In this document: one piece after another, positions 10,001-18,917 of the stretch
Layout: every line of letters begins with the position of its first letter
Numbering within the stretch: position 1 is the stretch's first letter
Origin: Haloarcula nitratireducens
GTDB taxonomy: Archaea; Halobacteriota; Halobacteria; Halobacteriales; Haloarculaceae
Direction: 5' to 3'
Assembly: GCF_019599505.1 (NCBI RefSeq)
Contig: NZ_RKLT01000016.1
Span: 1-64,000 of the forward strand
DNA length: 64,000 nt
Notes under the pieces: model-generated
Databases searched by the model: none
Told to the model about the DNA's origin: nothing
What the model saw: the letters and a program-made list of their open reading frames with translations, nothing else
Made by a program: the position numbers and the translations under genes

Positions 10001-11521
10001 GACGCCTGCAGCCTGTGGGGTCGCAGCAGAGGTACCCGAGAACGTTCCTAAGGCAGACGTGGAAACAGTACTTGGCGCGACAACATCGGGTTTCATGCGC
10101 CCGTCGATTGTTGGGCCACGAGACGAGTATGGCGCGAGTGTTCCATCTGCTTCATTTATCGCACCGACAGCGATTGCGTTTGGCCCCGTTGCTGGGACTG
10201 AGACGCTCATTTCTTTGGTCGAATATTCAGGTGCAGCTCCTCCTTTGAAGAACAGATTGAACGTCGAATCACCACCGGCATCGGCTTTATTGATGAGTAA
10301 GAAGAGATGACGAGAGCCGGAAAGCGATGTCGCCTGAATGTGTTCACGGGGCGGATATCCCCTATCTTGACGGTTCGTCGAACTAGCGACAATAGTACCT
10401 GTGCTGTCAGCAAGATAGAAATCGTAGTCCTCTGTTCCCGTTTCCCAGTCATCCCATGTTGCCCAGATATTGACACTGGTAGGTGTTCCAATATATAGAT
10501 CTTCGTCAGCATTCGTAAAGTTGTGCCAATTATTGGCGTTCCCGTCTTTCCACGTGCCACTCCAGTGGTTTCCACTCGCCTCGTTGCCTGCCGAGGTCAC
10601 CCAGAGTGTGCCATTCTCAACAGTACGGTTAACACCCCGATCCATAAACGACCGCCCATCAGTTCGTAACCCATACCAGCTCAGTGAAGATGACACTACA
10701 TCAGCAGAGGTATTCTGATTGATGTATTTGACTGCTTTTCGCCACTCGACACCAGTATCCACGTCAATCGCAATAATTGAAACATTGGGGGCCGTATCGA
10801 TAACAAGCTCTGCGGTTGCGGTCCCATGGCTATTGCTTGTGTTAGTGAATGTACCCCCGGGTTCGTAGTAATTAACGACGTGGCCAGCCACTTCTGGATT
10901 GTTCAGATTGAACCCACTGTCTAGAACGACGACAGTGGTGTTCTCGCCAGTAATGCCTTGGTCGTGGACCTGTGGCACGTTCATGTTATCTAATCCTTCA
11001 CTGGTGGTACTCCCCTGACCACTGGTTGTTTGAGGCTGGATTGGTCGTCGAATACGAACGATAGATTTGCTCTCTGCAAGATGTTCCACAGCTGCAATGG
11101 GAACTGTTGCCTGAATGAAATCGCCAGAGCGAACCTGTACCTCCCCACCCTGATTAGCGACAAGGTGGGCGGCAGCTGGCCCTTTGCCCGAGGTTGCACG
11201 GACGACCACTTGTATGAATTTCACACGATCTGTTGACATCTGGCCGGAATTATTGGCGGAGGTAAGCTCACTCGCCAATTCGGAGCTGATTTTCGCAGAC
11301 TGATTAGTGTGGGACGTCGACGAGATATTGACCGGCCCTTCTGTGGTTATCTGTGCGCCCTGATTGCCAGCACTGCTCAGCACGACTTCTGATGTACCTA
11401 TCTTGGTCGCTGAATCGCCTGGCAGGGTTCCCGAGTCAGGGGCGACGGCGGTCCCGAGTACGGGCGTGACTACCGAGAAGAGGAGACAAACCGCTAACGA
11501 GAGAGCAAGTACTCGCCGCAT
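7031..11521 (-). CDS. Giant secreted S8 subtilase with Ig-like repeats and PGF-CTERM anchor
   Basis: A 1,496-residue cell-surface protease. A signal peptide (MRRVLALSLAVCLLFSVV) leads to a propeptide-like segment, then the S8 domain with Asp (VVVLDSGFN, about 201), His (SNSHGTATA, about 232) and Ser (FSGTSAATPQAAG, about 498). About 270 residues separate His and Ser and include a jelly-roll-like insert. Two adjacent Ig-like repeats (about 555-770) and a third near 1,120-1,220 share a TDxDG...ANGS.G...VxLTDxDGDxxY...NGTY pattern. A Pro/Ala/Thr linker leads to a PGF-pre-PGF domain and a C-terminal GPGFTVSLSIVALLGAALLA-RR anchor, processed by archaeosortase A in the family. ATG 11521 has a GGGGA ribosome site nine bases upstream; GTG 11530 does not. 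Confidence 0.9.
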   Translation of the reverse strand: MRRVLALSLAVCLLFSVVTPVLGTAVAPDSGTLPGDSATKIGTSEVVLSSAGNQGAQITTEGPVNISSTSHTNQSAKISSELASELTSANNSGQMSTDRVKFIQVVVRATSGKGPAAAHLVANQGGEVQVRSGDFIQATVPIAAVEHLAESKSIVRIRRPIQPQTTSGQGSTTSEGLDNMNVPQVHDQGITGENTTVVVLDSGFNLNNPEVAGHVVNYYEPGGTFTNTSNSHGTATAELVIDTAPNVSIIAIDVDTGVEWRKAVKYINQNTSADVVSSSLSWYGLRTDGRSFMDRGVNRTVENGTLWVTSAGNEASGNHWSGTWKDGNANNWHNFTNADEDLYIGTPTSVNIWATWDDWETGTEDYDFYLADSTGTIVASSTNRQDRGYPPREHIQATSLSGSRHLFLLINKADAGGDSTFNLFFKGGAAPEYSTKEMSVSVPATGPNAIAVGAINEADGTLAPYSSRGPTIDGRMKPDVVAPSTVSTSALGTFSGTSAATPQAAGVATLLASANELITTDQLTKALTAQTKSVRESEPNNQTGYGLLDAQAALNAASSEDLTHPTASEATLIDQTDDDGTLDGGDTATISVTTTDAGSGVQTVVANGSTLGVDNVTLTDEDGDDIYQSTITVDASAAATNGTYTVPITVMDQAGNTATTETGTYDLVITDRTAPTLTDATAVDVTDENAEVDGGEKIHLTVGVSDADSTLRQVTANASQFGAGSVILTDGDTDGVYNGTFTVDAAAAAQNGTYSIPIAATDEAGNTGTIQTNQLEIAITDRTIPNITGFSTRVVDTRSLYTTFESNESLSNISVRITNAEGETVQTLRKAQFGTHQGSHFNTTEIATPGQYTVTLVAANDSVANNGATGQNTTVTLVTDTVSVTHVGGPKPTDMANLTTNVYLTQGDGGLLQVQLRDETARGLGNRSDLSELGVTSNTTLAVNVTVQDWTPRLILGSGRNATWTTTPVGPNTTAINITTQPANVQYNESKMRSDQPWAENEHADISAEAAVDMAVSDLSSFDDSRRDQFTGTMLMTDAQAFGMPLYDTRTDTLSLHVGAPHYNVNGTQNRGFFDAALPNSVLTRWGVSDPQNLTVTAMGNTTTPATSTVTATGVRLTMPIHYSEGDVTLSPVDTTAPTIDAATITDKTDGDGEVSDGNQIGISARVVDPESDVTTVTANGSAFGAGNVSLTDPDGDGTYTGSLVVTGSNIETDGSYSISVTAMNGAEISATTTTNSLSVTGIESNGGGSSAPAPAPAPAPAPAPTPTPTPTNTTGQDTGETATQTNVTVTDVKANTAVDIPISNTTNTTVGAVHQISITAENSTERLSVSVSTPSNETAGLPPIETASTMAVFWANVSGLTESDISSATIRLSAPQSQFDNETDSENMTVYRYHDGHWQPLNTIYVGDGIYEAETPGFSAFAIGKPLPVGMSTDTSASTSTETPTTVETAPTDAAATTSTEKVVTTDGSGPGFTVSLSIVALLGAALLATRRSAS

Positions 11522-12083
11522 CTTACGCACTCCCCACGTCTGGCCGGAAACTTTGGTCGCCCCGTGGTGTTTGTCGGCTACTCAGGTGCTTTCGGCAAGT
11601 GGTGCAAGTAACGAATTTCCTCGCCGGTAACCCGCTCAGCCGCGATATTTCAATTGTTGAGACTGCACGATTTCTCACAATCGGAAGACTGACACTTCGA
11701 GATAGAGCAAGAAGTGATGCACTTCTTCCCCAACTCCCCAATTTTCGAACTACAGCTATCACAGCTGAGACAGATTAGGGAACTAAGTAAAGTGTTTTGA
11801 TTGCGTATAGGTATAGATTGGAATATCATCTGGGAAGAAGTGTTTTGGAGCCAGCAGTATCTTATGATGAATTCTACCGATATTCTCATTTTTGAGGCTG
11901 TACTAGCGATTCTCTGGTGTTCTGAGCTAATTTTAGAAGAGCTACTTGGCCGTGGCTATTCGCGCGAGTGACGAATTACCTACTCGCTGTCTTGGTACCC
12001 GTGTGACCCGTGCTCAGCACTTGAGTGGCCACACACTGACACGCCACTCTCGTCAGAATATGATTCCCAGTCTCTGGTGAATA
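11522..12083. other. Intergenic region with one possible tiny gene
   Basis: No standard gene fits here. An ORF on the plus strand at 11864-11971 encodes 35 residues (MMNSTDILIFEAVLAILWCS, then ELILEELLGRGYSRE), a hydrophobic helix with a charged tail. It could be a micropeptide but has no clear promoter or partner. The stretch 11640-11900 is AT-richer than its surroundings and may hold the protease promoter. Confidence 0.3.
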
Positions 12084-12365
12084 CTACTCGTCATCGTCTT
12101 TGGACCTACGCTTGGAGAGTCGATCAAACCGATTCTGCGCTTCATCTTTTCGTTTTACCGTCTCCTGTTCCTGATAGACGATTTCGACTGGTTCGTCATC
12201 TTCGAGTTCTAGTTCGACAATCGCATCGGCATGTCGAGCATCGGCCGGGAGTGTTGTCTCATCGATGACCAGGCTATACCGTTCATCGTCGCCCTGGACT
12301 TCGAGCGTCGCGAGTTCGTCTTCGATGCGATCAACGACCGCCGTGTAGGTACCATCGGGGATCAT
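12084..12365 (-). CDS. DUF3006-type small protein
   Basis: A 93-residue acidic protein: GTYTAVVDRIEDELATLEVQ, DERYSLVIDETTLPADA and a charged Lys/Asp-rich end. This matches the DUF3006 beta-barrel family, often encoded next to secreted ComEC-like metallo-beta-lactamases. Here its ATG overlaps the stop of the lactamase gene by 4 bp, so they form an operon and are probably co-translated. The molecular role is unknown. Confidence 0.78.
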   Translation of the reverse strand: MIPDGTYTAVVDRIEDELATLEVQGDDERYSLVIDETTLPADARHADAIVELELEDDEPVEIVYQEQETVKRKDEAQNRFDRLSKRRSKDDDE

Positions 12366-13801
12366 GCGTAGGACTCCTCGAGAATGCGCTCGCCGCTGGC
12401 TGTCGTGACGATAACTGTATCGCCACCGTTGTTCCAGACTGGACTGCCAGCGTTCCAGTAGAGGTCTGTCGCCGTATTCTGGCCACTCCCGGTGTGGAGC
12501 GTGATTGTCGACCCGGCTTCAAGCGTCATGCCCTCGGGAATCGTGTAGCTGTGGCCAGCCTCGTCGGCAACCGTCCAACCGGACATGTCGATTGCCGTCT
12601 GGCCGTCGTTGCGAAGCACGATGTATTCGTCGTTAAGATTGGATCTGTCGTCGCCCTCAGCGTCTGCATGGACGTCTGCGAGCGATAACGATGGCGAGGT
12701 CGTCGTTCCGCCGTCTGTCGTGATGGGCGTCGCTGACTGGGTCTCACCGCTGGCAGTAACGCGGGCTCTGGTTTCTAGGGGCTGGGTCGCGCCGGGAGCG
12801 ATGGGATTGCCCTCTCGGAGTGCGAGCGGCTTGGTCGGCGCAGCCTGTTGGGTGCGCACCGTCACAGTTTGGCCATCGCTCCGGAACACCATATCGCCGT
12901 GGGTGGCCGTCCAGTACGTCGTAATATTTCGGGCAGCCAGCCGTTCGAGCGTTTCTGTGTTGGGATGGTCATAGCGCGAATCGTAGGCGCTGGAGATGAG
13001 TGCCACCTTCGGCTGGACGGCATCGAGGAAGGCGGGATTCGAGCTGCTGGCACTGCCGTGGTGGCCCGCTAAGAGAACCGTCGACTGGAGTTGCGAGCCG
13101 TAGTTCTCGACGAGGTACTGTTCTTGATCGGCTTCTCCGTCACCGGGCAATAGGAAACTGGTCTGGCCGTAGGTGAGTTTCAGAACGATGCTGTTCTCGT
13201 TGCGCGCTTCGTTATCGAGATAGGGTTCAGGCGGCCCCATGACCTGCAGGGAGATGCCGTCGAAGGGAATCAAATCGCCCTCTCTGGTTTCGTATAGGGG
13301 GACGTTGTGTGTCTCGACAGCGTCGAGGTACTCTTCGTACGTTTGTGTGCTGGCAGCGATCCCAGGGTCGTAAATCGCGCCGATGCCGTTAGCTTTGGTC
13401 TCGTAGTAGTTGATGATCGCCGCGTTGCCGCCGATGTGGTCCGCGTCGGCATGAGTGACGACGAAATGATCGATGCGTGTGATGTTGTGGCGCTGCAGAT
13501 ACTGGAGCACGTATTCCCCATCATCAGTGAAATCACCCGAGTCGATTAGCATTGTTTCGCCAGTCGGACCGACGATGAGGGTACTCGTCGACTGACCCAC
13601 GTTGATGGCGTGGACTTCGAGGGTGCCGTTGGCTGTGGGCGTTGTAGTGGTTGTTGTGTCGAGCTCGGTTGGTGAGGGAGTGGTTGTAGATGCGCCGTTG
13701 GTGGATCCTGGTGTGGCGGTGGTTTCTGCAGGGCCAGTACATCCAGCGAGTACGAGCAAGAGCGCAACGAGGAGGGGAAAGAGTAGTGACGACCGGTCCA
13801 T
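12362..13801 (-). CDS. Lipoprotein metallo-beta-lactamase (ComEC-like) with lamin-tail domain
   Basis: A 479-residue exported protein. The signal peptide ends in a lipobox (LLVLAGCTG), followed by a Thr/Ser-rich linker to about residue 60. The metallo-beta-lactamase domain has the metal motif THADADHIGGN near residue 125 and AGHHGSASSS near 245, as in the C-terminal nuclease-like domain of ComEC. A lamin-tail (LTD) domain occupies the last 100 residues (NLNDEYIVLRNDG...MSGWTV). Such proteins are suspected extracellular nucleases or phosphodiesterases. I chose ATG 13801, which places the hydrophobic signal correctly; 13822 is an alternative. Confidence 0.85.
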   Translation of the reverse strand: MDRSSLLFPLLVALLLVLAGCTGPAETTATPGSTNGASTTTPSPTELDTTTTTTPTANGTLEVHAINVGQSTSTLIVGPTGETMLIDSGDFTDDGEYVLQYLQRHNITRIDHFVVTHADADHIGGNAAIINYYETKANGIGAIYDPGIAASTQTYEEYLDAVETHNVPLYETREGDLIPFDGISLQVMGPPEPYLDNEARNENSIVLKLTYGQTSFLLPGDGEADQEQYLVENYGSQLQSTVLLAGHHGSASSSNPAFLDAVQPKVALISSAYDSRYDHPNTETLERLAARNITTYWTATHGDMVFRSDGQTVTVRTQQAAPTKPLALREGNPIAPGATQPLETRARVTASGETQSATPITTDGGTTTSPSLSLADVHADAEGDDRSNLNDEYIVLRNDGQTAIDMSGWTVADEAGHSYTIPEGMTLEAGSTITLHTGSGQNTATDLYWNAGSPVWNNGGDTVIVTTASGERILEESYA

Positions 13802-13994
13802 TAGCTGTTCGTACGTCAGCAAGCCACAAGATAATGGTGGGCTTTGCTTGGTGAGTCGTACCCCTGTTGGGATGTACCAATGTCATGGTGACTGAGTACC
13901 CGAACAGTGGGATTGGAACAACCAGATCGAAGTCGAAATTGCTGAACAATACGGACCCTGACGACTTGAAATGTTATAAAGAGCAAGGAGAATA

Positions 13995-14135
13995 CCCGCG
14001 CCTTTAGGCGCGGGATGAATCCGACAACCCATTGCACAGTCCACCATCAATAGCAGGTCCGGATATTCCACCTCGATTAAACACCAACTTTTACAAATGA
14101 AGCAAGTATGTTCCTCCGCGCTCACGCGGAGGAAG
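13995..14135. mobile_element. Short IS200/IS605-derived element (two end hairpins, no gene)
   Basis: Two perfect hairpins about 100 bp apart: CCCGCGCC-TTTA-GGCGCGGG at 13995-14014 and TTCCTCCGCG-CTCA-CGCGGAGGAA at 14112-14135. Both resemble the end hairpins of halophilic IS200/IS605 elements; the second shares its arms with the right end at 2976-2997. The roughly 100 bp between them has no ORF. It could be a miniature element moved by a TnpA in trans, or two separate end fragments. Confidence 0.5.
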
Positions 14136-14959
14136 TCAATAGAACGATTGGGTTAGCCCACTCATATTCTGTATACAAATTTTACGGGTAGTAACTGTAT
14201 TTACCTATTATACCACTATAGGGATGGCAAATAGATGATATAGATACCAAGTCCCGGTATTATCCGATACTTCGTGCAAAAATAGTTCGATACGGTCGTA
14301 TGTGGGGATGCAGTATGGGATTTTGTAGGAAATATTCGCCAAGTGTACCTTCTCGTGCATAGTCGAGGTATGGATATGACGCTATGCGGAAGGCAGCAAG
14401 GTATCTCCGTACTGACAATCGAAACTTTTGTCTGGCCAACAGATTACAGAAGAGATAGATGAGAGCCTACGGCTTCAGCCGTGTAGTGAGGCCATCACGG
14501 CTGGATTAATTTTCTACAGGCGGAGCAGGCCGAGTGCCTCGGGGCTTGACCCCGAGGCGGTTCACTGTGCCGCTTCAAGCAACTATCAACCCGTCACCAG
14601 TATACCAGTCGAGATCGATTCGAAAAGCCGTCTTCGCTATCCAGTGAGAACAAACGTACGCTTGTTATCTTTTTCGCCATCTTATGAACTCAAAATATCA
14701 ATACTAAAACCATTAGAGCGAGGGCTGGAGGCTTACCATCCAGATAGGAATAACAAATGATGGTACCTCAATCGCCGATCTACCCCGTTAGAACTGCTTA
14801 TCACAATATTTGGACTAGAACTAAGGAAACAGATGATGGGGTAGTCAAATTCTACACTATACGTACTAATCAAAGTGGACGCTCTCACGGTAATCTATAT
14901 ACTTGTTTAGAGGACTTCGTACGGTACAGCGATTCTATCCGGATGTACGATGACCTCCA
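14136..14959. other. AT-rich intergenic region beside Orc1/Cdc6, with a GCCTCGGGG hairpin
   Basis: This stretch is AT-richer than the window average. No gene is convincing; an ORF at 14428-14760 runs through hairpins and the one at 14757-15059 is antisense to orc1 at its end. A strong hairpin lies at 14536-14558 (GCCTCGGGG, loop CTTGA, CCCCGAGGC), inside a longer segment (about 14515-14568) that recurs at 45061-45175 and, inverted, at 56590-56640. Another hairpin around 14463-14484 (tacggcttcagccgtgta) resembles IS200/IS605 ends. I found no clear origin-recognition box repeats. Confidence 0.4.
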
Positions 14960-16117
14960 TCAGAACAACCCTGAGACAGATGGGCTGCCAGCTTGCAACT
15001 TATCAGCTAACACTGACCTGAGAATCTCTCGGTCTCGGGCGAGATCATACTCTCTGTAGGCCCCATTGCCCCGTCCCTCATTGTGAGCGGTGTATTCTAC
15101 GAGTTCAGTATCGATTAGCCTATTTAGCCGCTCTTGAATGCGACGTTTGCTTCGTGGTTCTGTCTCAAGACCTGCTGTACTACTAAGTGTCGACGAATAT
15201 TCCTCGTACACGCGTGCAGTCCTCACAGGAAGTTCTCCCCCAGCGCCCAATTCGAGTAGCGAGTACAGCACCAGACGGCTCTGTGTATCAAGCTTGCTGA
15301 TGCGTTCCTCAATCTCCACACGCTCAGTCGATTCTTTAGCTGATTGAATGTGACGGCCACGGACCCGGTCGGCCCGTTCATTACTCGCGATGGCGGTCCC
15401 TTCACGGAGCAGTTGAAGGGCATACTGTGCGTCACCGTCGCGTTCGCTACCATATGCGGCACAGAGGGGGATAACCTCCGGCGCGATCGGCTGATTCGAT
15501 AGCGAAGTCTCGGTCCACTCTTCAAGTAGACTTCGGAGCTCAGCCATGGTGTACTGGTGAAATCCCACCACTGAGTGGGCCGGCCATGCATCCCCGCCGA
15601 GTTGGTCCGCCATCTTCGCATCGTCTGCGATACCGACGACACCCGTGTTATTTTGGCGAGCCAGTTCTCCGAGTGCATCGACGCTGTCGAGTGCATCAAT
15701 ACTGTCGAATACCAGTACCGTCGGCTCTGCTCGCGACGCAATTTCCGTCTCGAGCGTCATCCGAACGCGGTCGAACGTGTACCCCGTTTCGGAGAGAGTG
15801 TTCTCGTCAGACCGAAACTCGTTGACCGTCCGAACGAGTGTCCGATAGAGCGTCTCTGCCGACGCACAGTCGATGATGATGGTTGTGAAGTTCTCTCGGT
15901 CGCCGATTTCGTCAAGTCCGCGGCGGACTAGCGTGGTCTTCCCGGATCCTTCCGGTCCGACCACGAAAGAGATTTCCTCACCTTCGGCAACAGTCTGTTG
16001 TAATGCTGTTTTCAGCTCCTCATACTCCTGTTTCCGTTCGATCGCTGCGTCGACTTCCTCGGCAGGAAGTCCACCCCGTCTTCTGTAAATTTCCGTATTG
16101 GCATCAAATAGGGACAT
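14960..16117 (-). CDS. Orc1/Cdc6-type replication initiator ATPase
   Basis: A 385-residue AAA+ protein of the archaeal Orc1/Cdc6 family. The Walker A motif is GPEGSGKTTL near residue 57 and Walker B is VLVFDSIDALD near 135, with Ser where Glu is usual. A winged-helix domain occupies about residues 270-375. Orc1/Cdc6 binds origin repeats and loads MCM; haloarchaeal replicons usually carry one next to their origin. The divergent Walker B and the weak sensor regions suggest an accessory paralogue. ATG 16117 gives the normal start MSLFDANTEIYR. It is divergent from the amidase gene 97 bp away. Confidence 0.82.
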   Translation of the reverse strand: MSLFDANTEIYRRRGGLPAEEVDAAIERKQEYEELKTALQQTVAEGEEISFVVGPEGSGKTTLVRRGLDEIGDRENFTTIIIDCASAETLYRTLVRTVNEFRSDENTLSETGYTFDRVRMTLETEIASRAEPTVLVFDSIDALDSVDALGELARQNNTGVVGIADDAKMADQLGGDAWPAHSVVGFHQYTMAELRSLLEEWTETSLSNQPIAPEVIPLCAAYGSERDGDAQYALQLLREGTAIASNERADRVRGRHIQSAKESTERVEIEERISKLDTQSRLVLYSLLELGAGGELPVRTARVYEEYSSTLSSTAGLETEPRSKRRIQERLNRLIDTELVEYTAHNEGRGNGAYREYDLARDREILRSVLADKLQAGSPSVSGLF

Positions 16118-16180
16118 ACGCACTTATACAGCCGCCTTTACCAAAAAACCATTGCGTCTTCGGAACCCTTCTAACACGCC

Positions 16181-16190
16181 CAAAATTAAT
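16181..16190 (+). promoter_or_regulatory. TATA-like box of the first amidase gene
   Basis: aaaattaatg (16181-16190) lies about 27 bp before the ATG at 16215, the right distance for a leaderless mRNA. Confidence 0.45.
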
Positions 16191-16214
16191 GCGCCTTGGG
16201 AAAGACTGGCAAAT

Positions 16215-17720
16215 ATGGCACATGATCCCACTGCGGAAACAATCGCCACGCTCGCAGAAGATCTCGGGATGAGCGTTACCCCCGCTGAAGCGGAAGATTA
16301 CGCACACTTGATAGAGACAACGCTTGCGGACTACGATGAAATCCGCAAAATGGCCGAGCCGGCGGCTCCGCCTGAAGAGAAACGGTACGCTCGCTCCGAT
16401 TCGGGCCGTCGTCCCACCGAGGATGAAGACCCCTACAATGCATGGATTTCACGGACAGAGGTGATAGGTGCCGACGAGGGAGTGCTCTCGGATGCACGTG
16501 TTGGTCTCAAGGATAATATCGCACTCGCTGGTGTCGAGATGACGTGCGGATCGACGTTCCTCAAGGGGTACGTCCCTAGCATCACGGCAACCGTCGTGCA
16601 TCGGCTCCTTGACGAAGGTGCGACGATTGTCGGGAAGAACAATATGGACAGCTTCGGGTTTTCGTCGTCTGGTGATTTGTCCGATTTCGGTGCAGTTCGA
16701 AATCCTGCCGACAAAGCGTATCTCGCCGGCGGCTCTTCGAGTGGCTGTGCAGCCGCGCTCGCTGCGGACGAAATCGATATTGCATTAGGGTGTGATCAGG
16801 GCGGATCTATCTGCGTCCCAGCGGCCAACTGTGGCGTCGTCGGCCTCCGTCCCACGACCGGTCTGGTGCCCTATACAGGCATCTTTCCTATTGAGCGGAC
16901 TATCGACCATGTTGGCCCAATGGCCCAGCGCGTAGCGGATGTTGCGGTCACACTCGACGTAATCGCCGGCCGGGACGGATTGGACGCTCGACAGCCCTCG
17001 GATCTCAGGACAGAATCATACACCGAGGCTCTCGGGAAAGACGTCTCCGGAATGACGGTCGCTCTGCTTGAGGAGGGATTCGATCATCCCGAGAGCAAAG
17101 CCGCAGTGACAGATGCTGTTGACTCCGCCGTCGAACTGCTAGAGAGCCTCGGAGTCGAAGTAAAGCGGCTTTCCGTTCCAATCCACAACCGCGCCCCGGC
17201 GGTTGCGTGGCTGATCTGGGGATACGGGAGTCTGCATGTATTCAAGCAAGCAGGACAGGTTCCTCAACACGACGGCTGGTACGACACTGACCTCAAACGT
17301 ATCTTCTCGAAGTGTCGAGCTGCTGTAGACACGCTCCCGCCAATGGTCAAGGCGACCCTCTTGGCGATGGAATATATCGATCAGCGGCACAACGCCCTCT
17401 ACGGAAAGGCCAAAAACATTGGTCAGTCCATCACTCGCCGCTATGACGATGCCCTCGAAGAGGTGGACGCGTTCATACTGCCGACGACGCCCGGGAAGCC
17501 GCTTGGAGTGAATCCGGAATTGGACCGAATTGAGCGGATTATCCGAACGTTCCCACCGAACAAGAACACGTGCCCGTTCGCGGTTACCGGTCACCCCACG
17601 CTCACAGTACCCTGTGGAACGGTTGACGGGCTTCCCATCGGGATGATGTTGGTCGGATCGCAGTTCGACGAGTCGACAATCCTGTCAATCGCGGACGCCT
17701 ACGAACGCCACTCTTCGTAG
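16215..17720 (+). CDS. Amidase-signature hydrolase (first paralogue)
   Basis: A cytoplasmic amidase of 501 residues that hydrolyses a carboxamide to acid and ammonia. The Ser-cisSer-Lys triad is visible: Lys in VGLKDNIALAG (about 102), Ser in AGGSSSGCAAA (about 178) and Ser in DQGGSICVPA (about 202). The helical N-terminal 80 residues and the FxPxxxxxVPYTGI-type segments resemble the amidases linked to nitrile hydratase and Rhodococcus enantioselective amidases. It is the start of a same-strand cluster with an ABC importer and a second amidase. Its spacing of 70 bp and the next promoter suggest a separate transcript. Confidence 0.88.
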   Translation: MAHDPTAETIATLAEDLGMSVTPAEAEDYAHLIETTLADYDEIRKMAEPAAPPEEKRYARSDSGRRPTEDEDPYNAWISRTEVIGADEGVLSDARVGLKDNIALAGVEMTCGSTFLKGYVPSITATVVHRLLDEGATIVGKNNMDSFGFSSSGDLSDFGAVRNPADKAYLAGGSSSGCAAALAADEIDIALGCDQGGSICVPAANCGVVGLRPTTGLVPYTGIFPIERTIDHVGPMAQRVADVAVTLDVIAGRDGLDARQPSDLRTESYTEALGKDVSGMTVALLEEGFDHPESKAAVTDAVDSAVELLESLGVEVKRLSVPIHNRAPAVAWLIWGYGSLHVFKQAGQVPQHDGWYDTDLKRIFSKCRAAVDTLPPMVKATLLAMEYIDQRHNALYGKAKNIGQSITRRYDDALEEVDAFILPTTPGKPLGVNPELDRIERIIRTFPPNKNTCPFAVTGHPTLTVPCGTVDGLPIGMMLVGSQFDESTILSIADAYERHSS

Positions 17721-17749
17721 TGGTGACGTGAACGGCACTGGATACCGGG

Positions 17750-17764
17750 GAAACATTTAACAAT
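17750..17764 (+). promoter_or_regulatory. TATA-like box of the ABC ATPase gene
   Basis: gaaacatttaacaat contains a purine-rich BRE-like part and a TATA-like core about 28 bp before the ATG at 17790. It would drive the ATPase and second amidase genes. Confidence 0.45.
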
Positions 17765-17789
17765 CATAACAGTAGGACATTATCAATAG

Positions 17790-18902
17790 ATGGCACAGAT
17801 AGAACTCGACGGTATCAGCAAGCACTATGGCGACTTAGAGGCGGTAAGCGGCGTCTCTACGACAGTCGAGGATGGAGAGCTCCTTTGTCTGCTCGGCCCA
17901 AGCGGCTGTGGCAAGTCCACAACGCTACGGATGATCGGCGGCCTAGAAATGCCGACCGAGGGAACGGTCAGACTCAATGGCGAAGACATCACTAACGTTC
18001 CGCCATACGACAGAGACACCTCGATTGTCTTCCAGAACTGGGAACTGTTTCCTCACAAATCCGTTCTTGAAAACGTAGCCTTCGGGCTCAAGATGAGCGA
18101 CATCGGAACCGAAGAGAGACATGAACGAGCCGAGGAACTCCTAGAACGAGTTGAGATGAGTGGCTATGGTTCGCATGACCCAACCGATCTCTCGGGCGGA
18201 CAAAAACAGCGGGTCGCACTTGCTCGGTCTCTTGCTGTTGATCCATCAGTACTCCTTCTGGATGAACCACTCTCAAATCTGGACAAGCGACTCCGGGAAC
18301 AGATGGAGATCCATCTCAAGGAAATCCACGAGGAGTTCGATAAAACGTTCATCTACGTCACTCACAACCAAGATGAAGCCTTCACGCTTGCCGATCGAAT
18401 CGGCATTATGAACAATGGCCAACTCGTCCAAGTGGGCGATCCGATGGCGGTCTATCAGAACCCGACGAACCGTTTCACCGAGGAGTTCCTCGGCGATACG
18501 AACTTTGTCGAGGGACAGGTGTCGGACTCTGGCGGAGAGCTACGGGTAAAGACCGGATTCGGTGTTTCAATACCACTCTCAGGAGAGACGGCTGTCGCTC
18601 CAGGTGACACGATTCACCTCTCGCTCCGCCCAGAGTTTCTGACGCTTTCGCCGTCAGACGACCAGCAGGCGACGCCCGTGGCAGCAACTGATGGCGGCCA
18701 CACAGTCAGGGGAACGCTCGAAGATATCCTATATCAGGGCTCAACCATCCGTTACTCGGTGTCGGTTTCAGGAACATCTCTGTTCGTCGAGCGCCACGTC
18801 GGCGACCGACTCGAATTCTCAACGGGAGATAGCGTTCAACTTCAGTGGGATACCGACGACGTACTACTTTTCCGCGCTGACGGAAAGAAACTTGAGGGGT
18901 AA
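17790..18902 (+). CDS. ABC importer ATPase, polyamine/Fe/sugar type (PotA-like)
   Basis: A 370-residue ATPase that powers the importer formed with the two permeases at 21.7-23.4 kb. Walker A is GPSGCGKSTT near residue 37, the Q-loop FQNWELFP near 80, the signature DLSGGQKQRVALARS near 134, Walker B LLLDEPLSNLD near 157 and the switch His in YVTHNQDEA near 190. A C-terminal TOBE-type domain (about 240-365) places it with PotA/FbpC/UgpC ATPases. The amidase gene follows 15 bp downstream. The substrate is not shown by the sequence. Confidence 0.92.
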   Translation: MAQIELDGISKHYGDLEAVSGVSTTVEDGELLCLLGPSGCGKSTTLRMIGGLEMPTEGTVRLNGEDITNVPPYDRDTSIVFQNWELFPHKSVLENVAFGLKMSDIGTEERHERAEELLERVEMSGYGSHDPTDLSGGQKQRVALARSLAVDPSVLLLDEPLSNLDKRLREQMEIHLKEIHEEFDKTFIYVTHNQDEAFTLADRIGIMNNGQLVQVGDPMAVYQNPTNRFTEEFLGDTNFVEGQVSDSGGELRVKTGFGVSIPLSGETAVAPGDTIHLSLRPEFLTLSPSDDQQATPVAATDGGHTVRGTLEDILYQGSTIRYSVSVSGTSLFVERHVGDRLEFSTGDSVQLQWDTDDVLLFRADGKKLEG

Positions 18903-18917
18903 CATATCGTTCCTGCT

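Noticed and set aside
14428..15059. Two ORFs of 110 and 100 residues beside orc1
   Set aside because: The first runs through two hairpins of repeat elements. The second is antisense to the end of orc1. Neither shows protein-like composition or a promoter.
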